Under the pieces are notes generated by a model. That model worked only from the letters and a program-made list of their open reading frames with translations, made no database searches and was not told the DNA's origin. A stretch of 64,000 nucleotides of DNA from Chloroflexota bacterium (lineage in GTDB: Bacteria; Chloroflexota; Anaerolineae; Anaerolineales; Villigracilaceae). The translations under genes were made by a program, and so were the position numbers. Location: the NCBI GenBank assembly GCA_016191845.1, contig JACPVF010000012.1:1-64000 (forward strand), read 5' to 3'. This document shows, piece by piece, positions 11,101-17,848 of this stretch (positions are counted from its first letter, which is position 1; each line of letters opens with the position of its first letter).

Positions 11101-12295
11101 AGTACACATCACCGCTGTTGCCAGAGGAGGTCACCACGATGACGCCCGCCTGGGCTGCATTATTTGAGGCTGCAGCAGAGCTGTCATATTCCGAGCCGAA
11201 ATTGGAACCGAGCGACATATTGATCACATCGAGGTGATCGCTGAAGTCGCCGTCATTGTTCGGGTCGATGGCCCATTCGATGGCCTGTTCGGTCAGGTCG
11301 GTGGAACCATCGCAGCCAAAGACGCGCAGGGCATACAGGCTGGCTTTGGGAGCCACGCCTGGGCCGATGCGGAATTTGCTCTGATAGGCGGAGGCGCTCA
11401 GGGCTTCCAGGTTGGAGTAGGTGTCCGCGCCAGCCTCAACATAAGTAGAGCCATCCGGGAGGACGCCTAAACCAGCCGCCGAACCTGCTACGTGGCTGCC
11501 GTGTCCGTTGCAGTCCATTGGGTCGGGATCGGGGGACGGGATGGGGTTGTAACTTGAGGAATTGGGATCAGCGTTGTAATCATCACCCGCAAAGTCCCAG
11601 CCGCCCACCACTTTTGCGGTCGGGAACAGATTGCCAGGCTCGGTCAACTTGGTGAAATCCTGGCCGGTGTACACGCCAGGCCCGCCGAAGTTGGTGTGGA
11701 CATAATCGACACCAGTATCGATGATGCCGATTTTGACGTTCTCGCCGAGGATGCCAGCCAGGCCGCCCCACACTTGGGGTGCGCCCACCAAGGGAACACT
11801 GGTAGTGTGATCGAGGGTCTTGGGGATCATCGGGTGGATGGCTTTAACGCCAGACTGGGTGGCGATTTTTGCTAAGTCCTTGGAATCCACCTTGAGCCAG
11901 ATACCGTTGTATACCTTTTGGGTGCGGTATAACTCGGTGGCATGGATCCCCATGCTTCGCAGAGAACTCATGAAACTGGTTTGCTTGGATTGGATCAAGC
12001 TGACCTGGCTTTGAGCCAGAGCCGTCGACTGTGAGTTGCGTTGGGCATAAATCAATGCCGCAGGCGTTTCCTCGAATTCAACGACTACACCAATGTTTCC
12101 CTGCAAGTCGGAGAGGCGACCATAGTAGTTCTGGACTTCATCCAGATTAACTGCTGCAATTTGGACTTTTTCTTTGGTCGGGGGAAGAGGACCTTGAGCG
12201 CTGGCCTGGCCGACAAACTGGGAAAAGACCAGGACAAACACGATCAAGACTGCCACAAATCCTGTTAACTTTGTGGACTTGCTGTGATTACGCAT
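8132..12295 (-). CDS. Secreted S8 subtilisin-type serine protease with PA insert and three SLH-type modules
   Basis: 1,387 residues. Residues 1-34 are a signal peptide (ASA site), followed by an I9-like propeptide (about 40-155). The subtilisin triad is Asp193 (IIDTGVDYVH), His265 (CNGHGSHVAG) and Ser615 (GGTSMASPHVAG), with oxyanion Asn393 (SGNSG). A PA domain (about 440-550, IDRGTCNFTVKVKNA) sits between His and Ser as in lactocepin-like proteases. A long beta-rich region (about 690-1195) leads to three SLH-type modules (1200-1387; TTGCGVSPLVYCP, GGCGGGNYCP, TTGCGGGNFCP). The enzyme should hydrolyse extracellular protein while held at the cell surface. AGGAG is seven bases before ATG. It lies beside an M4 protease and two exported proteins, suggesting a surface proteolysis locus; the terminator at 8085 makes it monocistronic. 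Confidence 0.95.
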   Translation of the reverse strand: MRNHSKSTKLTGFVAVLIVFVLVFSQFVGQASAQGPLPPTKEKVQIAAVNLDEVQNYYGRLSDLQGNIGVVVEFEETPAALIYAQRNSQSTALAQSQVSLIQSKQTSFMSSLRSMGIHATELYRTQKVYNGIWLKVDSKDLAKIATQSGVKAIHPMIPKTLDHTTSVPLVGAPQVWGGLAGILGENVKIGIIDTGVDYVHTNFGGPGVYTGQDFTKLTEPGNLFPTAKVVGGWDFAGDDYNADPNSSSYNPIPSPDPDPMDCNGHGSHVAGSAAGLGVLPDGSTYVEAGADTYSNLEALSASAYQSKFRIGPGVAPKASLYALRVFGCDGSTDLTEQAIEWAIDPNNDGDFSDHLDVINMSLGSNFGSEYDSSAAASNNAAQAGVIVVTSSGNSGDVYYITGAPGMARYAISTANSVDSGAVVSALEATAPAALVGTHPAVEAGFGSDPGTTGVTADVATTTPANGCTAITEDLTGKIALIDRGTCNFTVKVKNAQLKGAIGVLVANNVAGFPFVMGGTDATITIPSMMTTLAVGNAIRAQLAVPATVTIRLTSQYRDQFLMTDSSVEDTLVSSSSRGPARGGTLLKPDIAAPGDSIYSTATGTGNRGISYGGTSMASPHVAGIMALLREQHPTWSVAELKALAMNTATNDVYAGLGHTGNLYSPTRVGAGRASVASAVQSDVIAYYKNDPGQVSVAFGAVDVVTTQTFTKSITISNKSASAQSYNVTFDSRYQANAGLVFTLLDGNGAALSNPITVPANGTLEIKVQATVNPANLVGAFDPTIVTGSRQRFSEGGGYVTLTSTGSEPSLRVPVHIAARPAAAMSVLETGINLPDAASGTFDLTLSGVPVDTADDSSLAYILEYMGEDANETSSMGGSDAADVQYVGVMSDYGFYPSTPTLFFGLSTYSRWDTSQAVEFDIYVDTNEDGTDDFVIFNTTQGFFTGTTDDVMFTAYCDLATSNCNADYYVNQLSGNYNTNLFNNNVMVLPIDAASLGLDGTNSDFDFTIRTFSRDGSGVIDSTETYHYDYQAESFSPLDPNYTGEPYWYDVQGAQPTFTIGYDKTNIAANGSKGLLFLRTHNAANSAQVLLLPPTVLYISRDDPNPTNAQTVDFQVKFNTPVTGVDAADFFVESTGLSGASIVSVGGDTDKYIVTVDTGSGDGTLSLRLADNDSIKDADGNRLGGIGVGNGDFTSETYNVLKSVTFADVPGTYWAWSYIQRLYDDGITTGCGVSPLVYCPESNVTRAEMAIFLLRAEHGPSYNPPAATGTVFNDVDAGDFAAAWIEQLYAEGITGGCGGGNYCPNSNITRAQMAVFLLRAVNGSSYTPPTATGTLFTDVASGDFAADWIEDLANQGITTGCGGGNFCPNGTVTRAQMAVFLVKAFNLP

Positions 12296-12376
12296 GTCAT
12301 TCTCCTATGATATTTTGACGAGTTGGTCTTATTTCTTGCTCTATGCCTTGAAAAATATGTGTTTATTTGTGGATAT

Positions 12377-12385
12377 TCACCTCCT
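12377..12385 (-). promoter_or_regulatory. Extended Shine-Dalgarno-like leader motif without a start codon
   Basis: AGGAGGTGA on the minus strand, about 82 bases before the protease start at 12295, with no start codon at usable spacing. It matches the placement of the motifs at 7691 and 15367. Confidence 0.45.
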
Positions 12386-12448
12386 GCTTTTTTGTTATTG
12401 ATGCTATCCCTCTTTTTATTTAGCAGGCTTTAATGCATTACTAATGAA

Positions 12449-12454
12449 ATTATA
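12449..12454 (-). promoter_or_regulatory. Candidate -10 box of the S8 protease gene
   Basis: Perfect TATAAT on the minus strand, about 155 bases before the start at 12295. No convincing -35 at 16-18 bases was found, so this rests on the -10 alone. Confidence 0.35.
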
Positions 12455-12519
12455 CTAGCGATTTGTCATGGCAAAAGGTGCTTCTTGATTTTTTAAATGA
12501 GACCAATTTGACCAAAAAG

Positions 12520-12552
12520 AAAAGGACAGGCAGGTATCCTGCCTGTCCTTTT
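12520..12552 (-). terminator. Rho-independent terminator
   Basis: Fifteen-base perfect stem (AAAAGGACAGGCAGG / CCTGCCTGTCCTTTT) with a three-base loop and a T-rich minus-strand tail. It ends the M4 protease transcript (stop at 12571). Confidence 0.9.
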
Positions 12553-12570
12553 GTATTACAGTAAGTGTGA

Positions 12571-15288
12571 TTATGGGAGACTGAACGCGCGGACCAGGAA
12601 GACGGCCATCTGGTCGCGGCTGACGGTGGTCGCGGGACAGTACATCGAGGCGGCGCATCCGCCGGTGATGCCTTCGGCCGCCAGTTGTTTGATCCAGGCG
12701 GCAGCCCAGTGATTGGTGGGCACATCATTGAAGCCGGTCCCGGCACCGACAGCGGGCGGGACATAAGCAGCACCATGCTCGCCGCGCAGCAGGAAGACGG
12801 CCATCTGGTCGCGGCTCACGAGCGTCTCGGGGCAGTACAGGCCTGTACCGCATCCGCCGGTGATACCTTCGTTATACAACTGCTCGATCCAGGCGGCGGC
12901 CCAATGGGTGGTGGGCACATCGGTGAAGATGCCGGTCGCGGCGGGCGGCGTATAAGCCGAACCGTGCTCAGCACGCAGCAGGAAGACGGCCATCTGGGCG
13001 CGGGTCACGCCCACGGTCGGGCAGTACAGACCGGTCCCGCAGCCGCCGGTGACGCCGTTGGCGGCCAGCTTCTCGATCCAGGAGTAGGCCCAGTGGTTGG
13101 TACCCACATCGCTGAAGCGGGTGCACTCGTAGACCTGGATGTCATCCAGCCACCAGCCCCATACGTAACCGCTGCTGTCCAGGCCCATGCGGAAGCGGAA
13201 CATCACGTTCTGTCCGGCCAGCGAGGAGAGGTTCAGGCGGGTGGAGATGTAGCCGTGGCTTATGCCGGTGAAGGCCGAGCGTCCGCCCAGCGGGTTGCTG
13301 AATCCGCTGGATAGCACCGCATCGTAACCGTTGCCGTCCATCAGCGAGCCGGCATCGGCCCAGGAGGAGCCGCCGTTGGTGCTATATTCCAGCACACCGC
13401 CGTCGAAGCCTGTTTCAAAGCCATAGGCATGGTTGAAGATCATATACCCATTCGCCGGGACGTTGGCCACACTGACCATGCGCAGGTATGTGTCAGTGGC
13501 GACAGCAGGGTAGTCGTCCGCATACAGGAAGTGCACGCCGGAATGGGAGAAGATGCCGTAGTCGGCGGTATAGGGCCAATCGTAATACCAGTGGTTGGCG
13601 CCAGTGAAGTAGCCTGAGGTCCAGTTGCCGGAACCGGCTTCAAGGTTATCGAAGAAGCGCGGGGCCGGGTACTTGCCAGCTGTGTCACAAGCCGCGGTGT
13701 CGGGGTTGTATCCCGCCACCGGCTGGAGGTTCATCTCCACCGCATCCACGGCGTCCTTGACTTCCTGGCAGTCGGCGGAGGTGATGCCGGCTGTGCCGAT
13801 CTGGGCAGCACAGGAGGTCTGCAGGGCGTTATACAGGTCGGCATAGTCCGAGCCGGAGACCAACAGGTTGGCCTGGGCGTAGTAGTAGATCTTGGCGGTC
13901 TTGGTGATGCCAATGCCGGTGACGGTATAGCCATTAAATCCGGCACCATCCACCATCAGGTAGGCAGCCTTGTTGTTCACGCCACTATTGAAGTGCACGC
14001 CGCCGTTGTCGCCCGTGCCGGTGTAGTAGTTCACGCTGGTGATCTTATCGGGATCGCCATAGATGGTCGGGTCGGCCATGTTGCGGATGACGCCGATGCT
14101 GGCGGGCAGGTCTTCTCCCATCTGCCAGCGGGTACCGGACGTGTCGGTGCCCTTGCCATTGGTCAGGTCCACGAACTCGCCCCACACATCCGAGAAGGAC
14201 TCGTTGATGGCGCCCGACTGCCAGAAGTAGAACAGCCGCGATTCGTTTTCCGTCACACCGTGGGTGAGTTCATGCCCCACCACATCGTCGGCACTGGCGA
14301 AGCCCGCGCCGTACACCATTTGAGCGCCATTCCAGAAGGCGTTCTCATAGTTGACGCCGTAATTGACCGAGGACTTGATGGCCATGCCCGCGCCGTTGAT
14401 GCTGTCGCGGCTGTGGTTGTTCCAGTAGAAGTCGTAGGTGTCGCCGGCGTAGGTATGAGCGAAATAAGCATCACCTGAACCGCCGCCGCAGTTGACAGTG
14501 CCTTCGTTACAAACCAGCGAGCCCGGCAGAGCGGTGGTGCCAGACAGGTTATAGGTGAGGCGGTTCTTGGCAGAGTCGATCTGGTTGAAGGTGAGGGCTG
14601 TGCCGCCGCGTTTGGCATCGATCAGAACCAGTTGGCGGATGGGATCGATCCCGTTCTTGGCGGTCACTTCCACGCGCCAGACGAGCGTGGTCGTGCCGTT
14701 ATAACCGGCCAACAGGGCCGGGTTGTATATCCAGAGTTCGGGCTGGCTGGCCTGCAGGGCGTCGACGTTCTCACCGCTGTATTTGGCGGTAAGTTCGAGG
14801 GCGGCCTGGGCGGCGGCAGACTCTTCGATGGTGGGGGTCACGTCCAGGTCCGTGATGGGCAGGACTTCGCCGTTGGCCGAGAGCACATCCTTGGCCGAGT
14901 CCATCTGGACGATCATTTCACCGGCCAGTACGGGGATGCCGCGATAGGTCTGCTGGAAGCGGACCGTGCTGGTGCCGATCTCCGTCTGGGTCTCGCGCAT
15001 GACCTTGAGGTCATTGTACGCGTCGCGCAGGCCAAAGGCCTCGCCATAGGTGGCGAGGAAGGAACGGGCGACCGTTTCGCCGCTTTGTTCGCGCTGGGCG
15101 GCCGTGGCTGTGTGAATGGGGCGCCCGTCGGCGGGCGAACCCATGTAACTGGCCAGACCAGTCAAGTTATGATAAGCAATGGTTGCTTGGGGGGGAAGGG
15201 GGGCAAGGGCCGAAGCGGGCACGTTCGGGACGACCAGAACTGCGATCATCAGGATGGCCAGCAGGGCTTGAATCCGTTTGCTAAGCAT
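12571..15288 (-). CDS. Secreted M4 thermolysin-type metalloprotease with three SLH-type modules
   Basis: 905 residues from the ATG at 15288, chosen over the longer frame because GGAGG sits six bases upstream and a signal peptide (MLSKRIQALL, ASA site) begins there. An FTP/PepSY propeptide (about 30-235) precedes the M4 catalytic domain. The zinc site is His339-Glu340-x-x-His343 (GHELTH) with third ligand Glu363 (AINESFSDVWGE); His432 in GGVHFNSGVNNKA is the transition-state histidine. Residues about 545-715 are a MAM-like or immune-inhibitor-like sandwich (FFDNLEAGSGNW), and about 720-905 are three SLH-type modules (GGCGTGLYCP twice, GGCAASMYCP). It should be an autoprocessed neutral protease held at the cell surface, working beside the S8 protease. 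The terminator at 12520 makes it monocistronic. Confidence 0.95.
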   Translation of the reverse strand: MLSKRIQALLAILMIAVLVVPNVPASALAPLPPQATIAYHNLTGLASYMGSPADGRPIHTATAAQREQSGETVARSFLATYGEAFGLRDAYNDLKVMRETQTEIGTSTVRFQQTYRGIPVLAGEMIVQMDSAKDVLSANGEVLPITDLDVTPTIEESAAAQAALELTAKYSGENVDALQASQPELWIYNPALLAGYNGTTTLVWRVEVTAKNGIDPIRQLVLIDAKRGGTALTFNQIDSAKNRLTYNLSGTTALPGSLVCNEGTVNCGGGSGDAYFAHTYAGDTYDFYWNNHSRDSINGAGMAIKSSVNYGVNYENAFWNGAQMVYGAGFASADDVVGHELTHGVTENESRLFYFWQSGAINESFSDVWGEFVDLTNGKGTDTSGTRWQMGEDLPASIGVIRNMADPTIYGDPDKITSVNYYTGTGDNGGVHFNSGVNNKAAYLMVDGAGFNGYTVTGIGITKTAKIYYYAQANLLVSGSDYADLYNALQTSCAAQIGTAGITSADCQEVKDAVDAVEMNLQPVAGYNPDTAACDTAGKYPAPRFFDNLEAGSGNWTSGYFTGANHWYYDWPYTADYGIFSHSGVHFLYADDYPAVATDTYLRMVSVANVPANGYMIFNHAYGFETGFDGGVLEYSTNGGSSWADAGSLMDGNGYDAVLSSGFSNPLGGRSAFTGISHGYISTRLNLSSLAGQNVMFRFRMGLDSSGYVWGWWLDDIQVYECTRFSDVGTNHWAYSWIEKLAANGVTGGCGTGLYCPTVGVTRAQMAVFLLRAEHGSAYTPPAATGIFTDVPTTHWAAAWIEQLYNEGITGGCGTGLYCPETLVSRDQMAVFLLRGEHGAAYVPPAVGAGTGFNDVPTNHWAAAWIKQLAAEGITGGCAASMYCPATTVSRDQMAVFLVRAFSLP

Positions 15289-15366
15289 TCTAACCTCCGA
15301 ATTGGGATGACAGAAAATATGATAGGCCATGGGTCTTGCAATCGGTATGTATTTATAAGGAAAACG

Positions 15367-15375
15367 CCACCTCCT
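15367..15375 (-). promoter_or_regulatory. Extended Shine-Dalgarno-like leader motif without a start codon
   Basis: AGGAGGTGG on the minus strand, 79 bases before the M4 protease start. A GTG overlaps the motif itself but its frame stops after a few codons. A perfect -10 (TATAAT) lies upstream at 15392-15397, so the motif is inside the transcript. Confidence 0.45.
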
Positions 15376-15391
15376 ATTTCGATATATGTTC

Positions 15392-15397
15392 ATTATA
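15392..15397 (-). promoter_or_regulatory. Candidate -10 box of the M4 protease gene
   Basis: TATAAT on the minus strand, about 105 bases before the start at 15288; no clear -35 element was found. Confidence 0.35.
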
Positions 15398-15572
15398 AAC
15401 GACAACGGAAGGGTCATATCCAGTACGCTTGTCCTGTTCTTTTCGGGTTTTGGGGCGAGGTGCGCCTTCAACCGGGATATAATAAGACGCTGGCTCGAGC
15501 CGCGGCCCGGGAGGGAAACCTTTTTGTCCGCTGCGGGTTAGGAACGATATCACATCAAGAGGAGTAGGTTTC

Positions 15573-16325
15573 ATGTTCAAACCGAAAGTATTTTTGGCCG
15601 AGTTCATCGGCACGTTTGCCCTGGTCTTCGTAGTCGTTGCAGCTGTGATCGTCTCCGGCGCGGGCGGTGGACCGGTCGCCAATGCGTTGGCGGCTGGCTT
15701 TGCCCTGACGGCCCTGACCGCCATCTTCGGTCACATCTCTGGTGGACATTTCAACCCGGCTGTCACCTTTGCCATGGCCCTGAATGGACGCGTGAAGTGG
15801 CTGGAGGCCCTGTTTTACTGGATTGCTCAGTTCGTGGGCGCGATCCTGGCGGCTCTCCTGCTCAATTACTTCGTCACCACTTTGGGCGGTTCGATGGACG
15901 GTGCCGCCTCCCTCGGTGCGCTGACCAATCCTGGGTCCGCCACCGTGCCGACCCGCATGATGGCCATGGGCTTCGAAGCCGTCCTGACTTTCCTGCTGGT
16001 CAGCGCCTACTTGCAGACCGTCATGCTCAACAAGGCTGACGGCGGCTGGGTCTATGGCGCGACGTACGCCTTCGCCGTCCTCGCGGGTGGACTGTTCACC
16101 GGTGCATCGCTCAACCCGGCCCGCACCTTTGCGGTGGCGATCTTCGCCGGCGCGACCCACAGCATCACCGACCCGTTCCTATACGTGGTCTACTTCATTG
16201 GCCCGCTGTTCGGCGCCACCCTGGCGGTTCTGGCCTATAACTACTTCAACGGCATCATGGATTTGGAGGATGACGAGGAAGAGGAAGAAGAGACCGAGGC
16301 GGTCGAGGCAAAATCCGCCGAGTAA
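15573..16325 (+). CDS. Aquaporin-family (MIP) channel with acidic C-terminal tail
   Basis: 250 residues, the usual MIP length, with six predicted membrane helices and two half-helices carrying NPA (HFNPAVTF at 60-67, SLNPARTF at 179-186). By ungapped comparison with AqpZ the selectivity-filter positions read Ala41, Val169, Ala178 and Arg184, lacking the Phe/His pair of strict water channels and recalling wider NIP-type filters; this alignment is by eye. The tail after residue 229 is almost wholly acidic ([11 protein letters not shown]). It lies directly upstream of a peroxiredoxin, rubrerythrin, OxyR and KatG, so transport of hydrogen peroxide is plausible but unproven; water or small neutral solutes are the alternatives. 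GAGGAG precedes ATG by nine bases. A TATAAT at 15478-15483 is a candidate -10, and a strong terminator follows. Confidence 0.92.
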   Translation: MFKPKVFLAEFIGTFALVFVVVAAVIVSGAGGGPVANALAAGFALTALTAIFGHISGGHFNPAVTFAMALNGRVKWLEALFYWIAQFVGAILAALLLNYFVTTLGGSMDGAASLGALTNPGSATVPTRMMAMGFEAVLTFLLVSAYLQTVMLNKADGGWVYGATYAFAVLAGGLFTGASLNPARTFAVAIFAGATHSITDPFLYVVYFIGPLFGATLAVLAYNYFNGIMDLEDDEEEEEETEAVEAKSAE

Positions 16326-16344
16326 ATTCAACGGTTGGAATTCT

Positions 16345-16368
16345 AAGTCCCCGCCTAGGCGGGGACTT
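16345..16368 (+). terminator. Rho-independent terminator
   Basis: Eleven-base perfect stem (AAGTCCCCGCC / GGCGGGGACTT), two-base loop, then a run of T. It separates the aquaporin gene from the peroxiredoxin promoter. Confidence 0.9.
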
Positions 16369-16369
16369 T

Positions 16370-16393
16370 TTTGTGACAATAATTTGTCACAAA
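16370..16393. promoter_or_regulatory. Palindromic operator candidate over the peroxiredoxin -35
   Basis: Perfect inverted repeat TTTGTGACA-N6-TGTCACAAA; its right arm overlaps the -35 hexamer at 16384-16389, and a partial third copy (GGTGACA) lies at 16396-16402 inside the spacer. The position suits a repressor. It does not fit the CRP box (the half sites are ten bases apart, not six), and the regulator is unknown. Confidence 0.55.
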
Positions 16394-16412
16394 TAGGTGA
16401 CAGGCTTATAAT
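16384..16412 (+). promoter_or_regulatory. Sigma-70-type promoter of the selenoprotein peroxiredoxin
   Basis: TTGTCA (16384-16389), 17-base spacer, TATAAT (16407-16412). Transcription would begin near 16419, just before the AGGAGG at 16433 and the ATG at 16441, which supports 16441 over the internal ATG at 16549. Confidence 0.75.
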
Positions 16413-16440
16413 AAAAATATACACCATCGAAGGAGGTCGT

Positions 16441-17157
16441 ATGGCAGATCAGCCGCAAGGATGTGCGCGCACGACCGGGGCCGTGGTCGGGGAGAAACCG
16501 TCCGTGGCTCCCACCCCTGAAATCACGACCATCAAAAAGGAGCCCACCATGACCGCTCGTGTTGGACAGAAAGCCCCCGATTTCGAAGCCCCTGCCTATT
16601 ACCGGGGCAAGTTCACGAATATCAAACTGTCGGACCACCTCGGCAAGTGGGTCCTGCTTTGCTTCTATCCCGGTGACTTCACCTTTGTCTGAGCGACCGA
16701 AGTGTCGGCGGTCGCCGGCAAATATCCCGAACTGCAAAAACTGGGGGTCGAGGTAATCTCTGTCAGCGTTGACAGTCACTTCGTCCACAAGATGTGGAAT
16801 GATCATGAATTGACCAAGATGGTGGAGGGTGGGGTGCCCTTCCACATGGCGTCAGACCAGGCAGGGAATGTGGGACGCGCCTACGGAGTCTGGGATGAGA
16901 ACCAGGGGATCGAATTGCGCGGGCGCTTCATCATCGACCCCGATGGCGTGATCCAGGCCATGGAGGTCTTGACTCCCCCGGTCGGCCGCCGCTTCGCCGA
17001 GACCGTTCGCCAGATCCAGGCGTTCCAGCATGTGCGCGCCAGCAAGGGGACTGAGGCCACACCCGCAGGCTGGATGCCCGGAGACCTGACCCTCAAGCCG
17101 GGGCCCGACCTGGTGGGCAACGTGTGGAAGGTCTGGAAGCCCGATATGGAGAAGTAG
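16441..17157 (+). CDS. Selenocysteine-containing peroxiredoxin (in-frame TGA at the peroxidatic position)
   Basis: The frame runs 16441-17157 with a single internal TGA at 16690-16692. Before it is the peroxiredoxin signature FYPGDFTFV, which in the AhpC/Prx1 family is followed by the peroxidatic Cys; after it come [14 protein letters not shown] and an intact family C-terminus ([22 protein letters not shown]). TGA therefore sits exactly on the catalytic residue and most simply encodes selenocysteine (residue 84 of 238), reducing hydrogen or organic peroxides. A SECIS-like hairpin follows (16704-16719). No Cys occurs downstream of the Sec; Cys8 in the N-terminal extension and the Cys just before FYP are the only others, so a resolving partner is unclear. 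Start 16441 is favoured by AGGAGG and the promoter at 16384; an internal in-frame ATG at 16549 with AAGGAG would omit the extension. Neighbours are all peroxide-defence genes. Confidence 0.9.
16704..16719 (+). promoter_or_regulatory. Candidate bacterial SECIS element
   Basis: GTCGGC, loop GGTC, GCCGGC: six pairs including one U-G wobble, with the loop starting 17 bases after the TGA. As I recall the E. coli fdhF element, it has a GGUC loop 18 bases after its UGA, so both loop and distance agree. The hairpin is coding and in frame. Confidence 0.7.
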
Positions 17158-17175
17158 TTTTTGCTACGGACTTCG

Positions 17176-17204
17176 AAGTGGTCCCCTGTGAGTGGGGACC
17201 ACTT
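17176..17204 (+). terminator. Rho-independent terminator
   Basis: Eleven-base perfect stem (AAGTGGTCCCC / GGGGACCACTT), seven-base loop and a T run; ends the peroxiredoxin transcript. Confidence 0.9.
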
Positions 17205-17235
17205 TTTTGTTTGCCTTGTTTCCCTGGTATGGGCG

Positions 17236-17241
17236 TATAAT
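17236..17241 (+). promoter_or_regulatory. Candidate -10 box of rubrerythrin
   Basis: TATAAT 57 bases before the rubrerythrin ATG, just after the upstream terminator. No strong -35 was found. Confidence 0.4.
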
Positions 17242-17298
17242 TGTGAAAAATAATTCAATATCTGCTTTGCAGTCCACATCCCACTTAGGAGAAATTCC

Positions 17299-17796
17299 AT
17301 GCCCACTACCTTGGAAAACATGAAAGACGCTTTTGCAGGTGAAAGCCAGGCCAATCAGAAGTATCGCGCGTTTGCAAAAAAGGCTGAACGCGAGGGGTTC
17401 CTGAATGTGGCCCGCCTGTTCCGCACTGCCGCCGAAGCGGAGCGCATCCACGCCGAAGGTCATCTCGGCGCGATGGAAGGAATCAAGTCGACGGCCGAGA
17501 ATCTGCAGGCCGCCATCAACGGCGAGACCTATGAGTACAAGGATATGTATCCGCCCATGTTCGAACAGGCCGCGGCGGAGGAGCACAAGGCCAGCCGCAT
17601 GTTCGGTTATGCCCTGGAGGCGGAGGCCGTCCACGCCAAGCTGTATGCCCTGGCGCTCGAGTCCGTCCAGCAGGGCAAGGACCTGACCCAGACGGATTTC
17701 TACCTCTGTCCGATCTGCGGCTACATTGAGTTTGGCAAGCCGAGCGGACCCTGTCCCGTGTGTGGCACCAAGCCCGAGAAGTTCGTGTTGGTGTAA
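17299..17796 (+). CDS. Rubrerythrin
   Basis: 165 residues. An N-terminal ferritin-like four-helix domain carries the diiron ligands: Glu15, E48-R-I-H51, the Glu94/Glu95 region and E109-A-V-H112. A C-terminal rubredoxin-like knuckle binds one iron through Cys137/Cys140 (CPICG) and Cys152/Cys155 (CPVCG). Rubrerythrins reduce hydrogen peroxide to water in the cytoplasm with electrons from rubredoxin or NAD(P)H-linked partners. AGGAG precedes the ATG by seven bases. It has its own promoter and shares a bidirectional terminator with the convergent oxyR. Its place between a selenoprotein peroxiredoxin and OxyR/KatG supports a role in peroxide defence. Confidence 0.95.
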   Translation: MPTTLENMKDAFAGESQANQKYRAFAKKAEREGFLNVARLFRTAAEAERIHAEGHLGAMEGIKSTAENLQAAINGETYEYKDMYPPMFEQAAAEEHKASRMFGYALEAEAVHAKLYALALESVQQGKDLTQTDFYLCPICGYIEFGKPSGPCPVCGTKPEKFVLV

Positions 17797-17810
17797 TTTG
17801 AATCTGAAGT

Positions 17811-17845
17811 AAAAGTAGCTCCCATCCAAAATGGGAGCTACTTTT
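17811..17845. terminator. Bidirectional terminator between rubrerythrin and oxyR
   Basis: Fifteen-base perfect stem (AAAAGTAGCTCCCAT and complement) with a five-base loop; A-rich on one side and T-rich on the other, so it can stop both convergent transcripts. Confidence 0.88.
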
Positions 17846-17848
17846 CGT

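Noticed and set aside
15289-15471. Longer start for the M4 protease at 15471.
   Set aside because: The extra 61 residues precede a perfect signal peptide and ribosome binding site and include the -10 box and leader motif, so they are not translated.
16370-16393. CRP/FNR-type box upstream of the peroxiredoxin.
   Set aside because: The TGTGA and TCACA half sites are ten bases apart instead of six, so the helical phase does not fit; kept as an unassigned operator.
16690-16692. Reading the peroxiredoxin as a pseudogene split by a nonsense mutation.
   Set aside because: The TGA falls precisely on the catalytic position, both halves are fully conserved in one frame, a strong promoter and ribosome binding site are present, and a SECIS-like hairpin follows.
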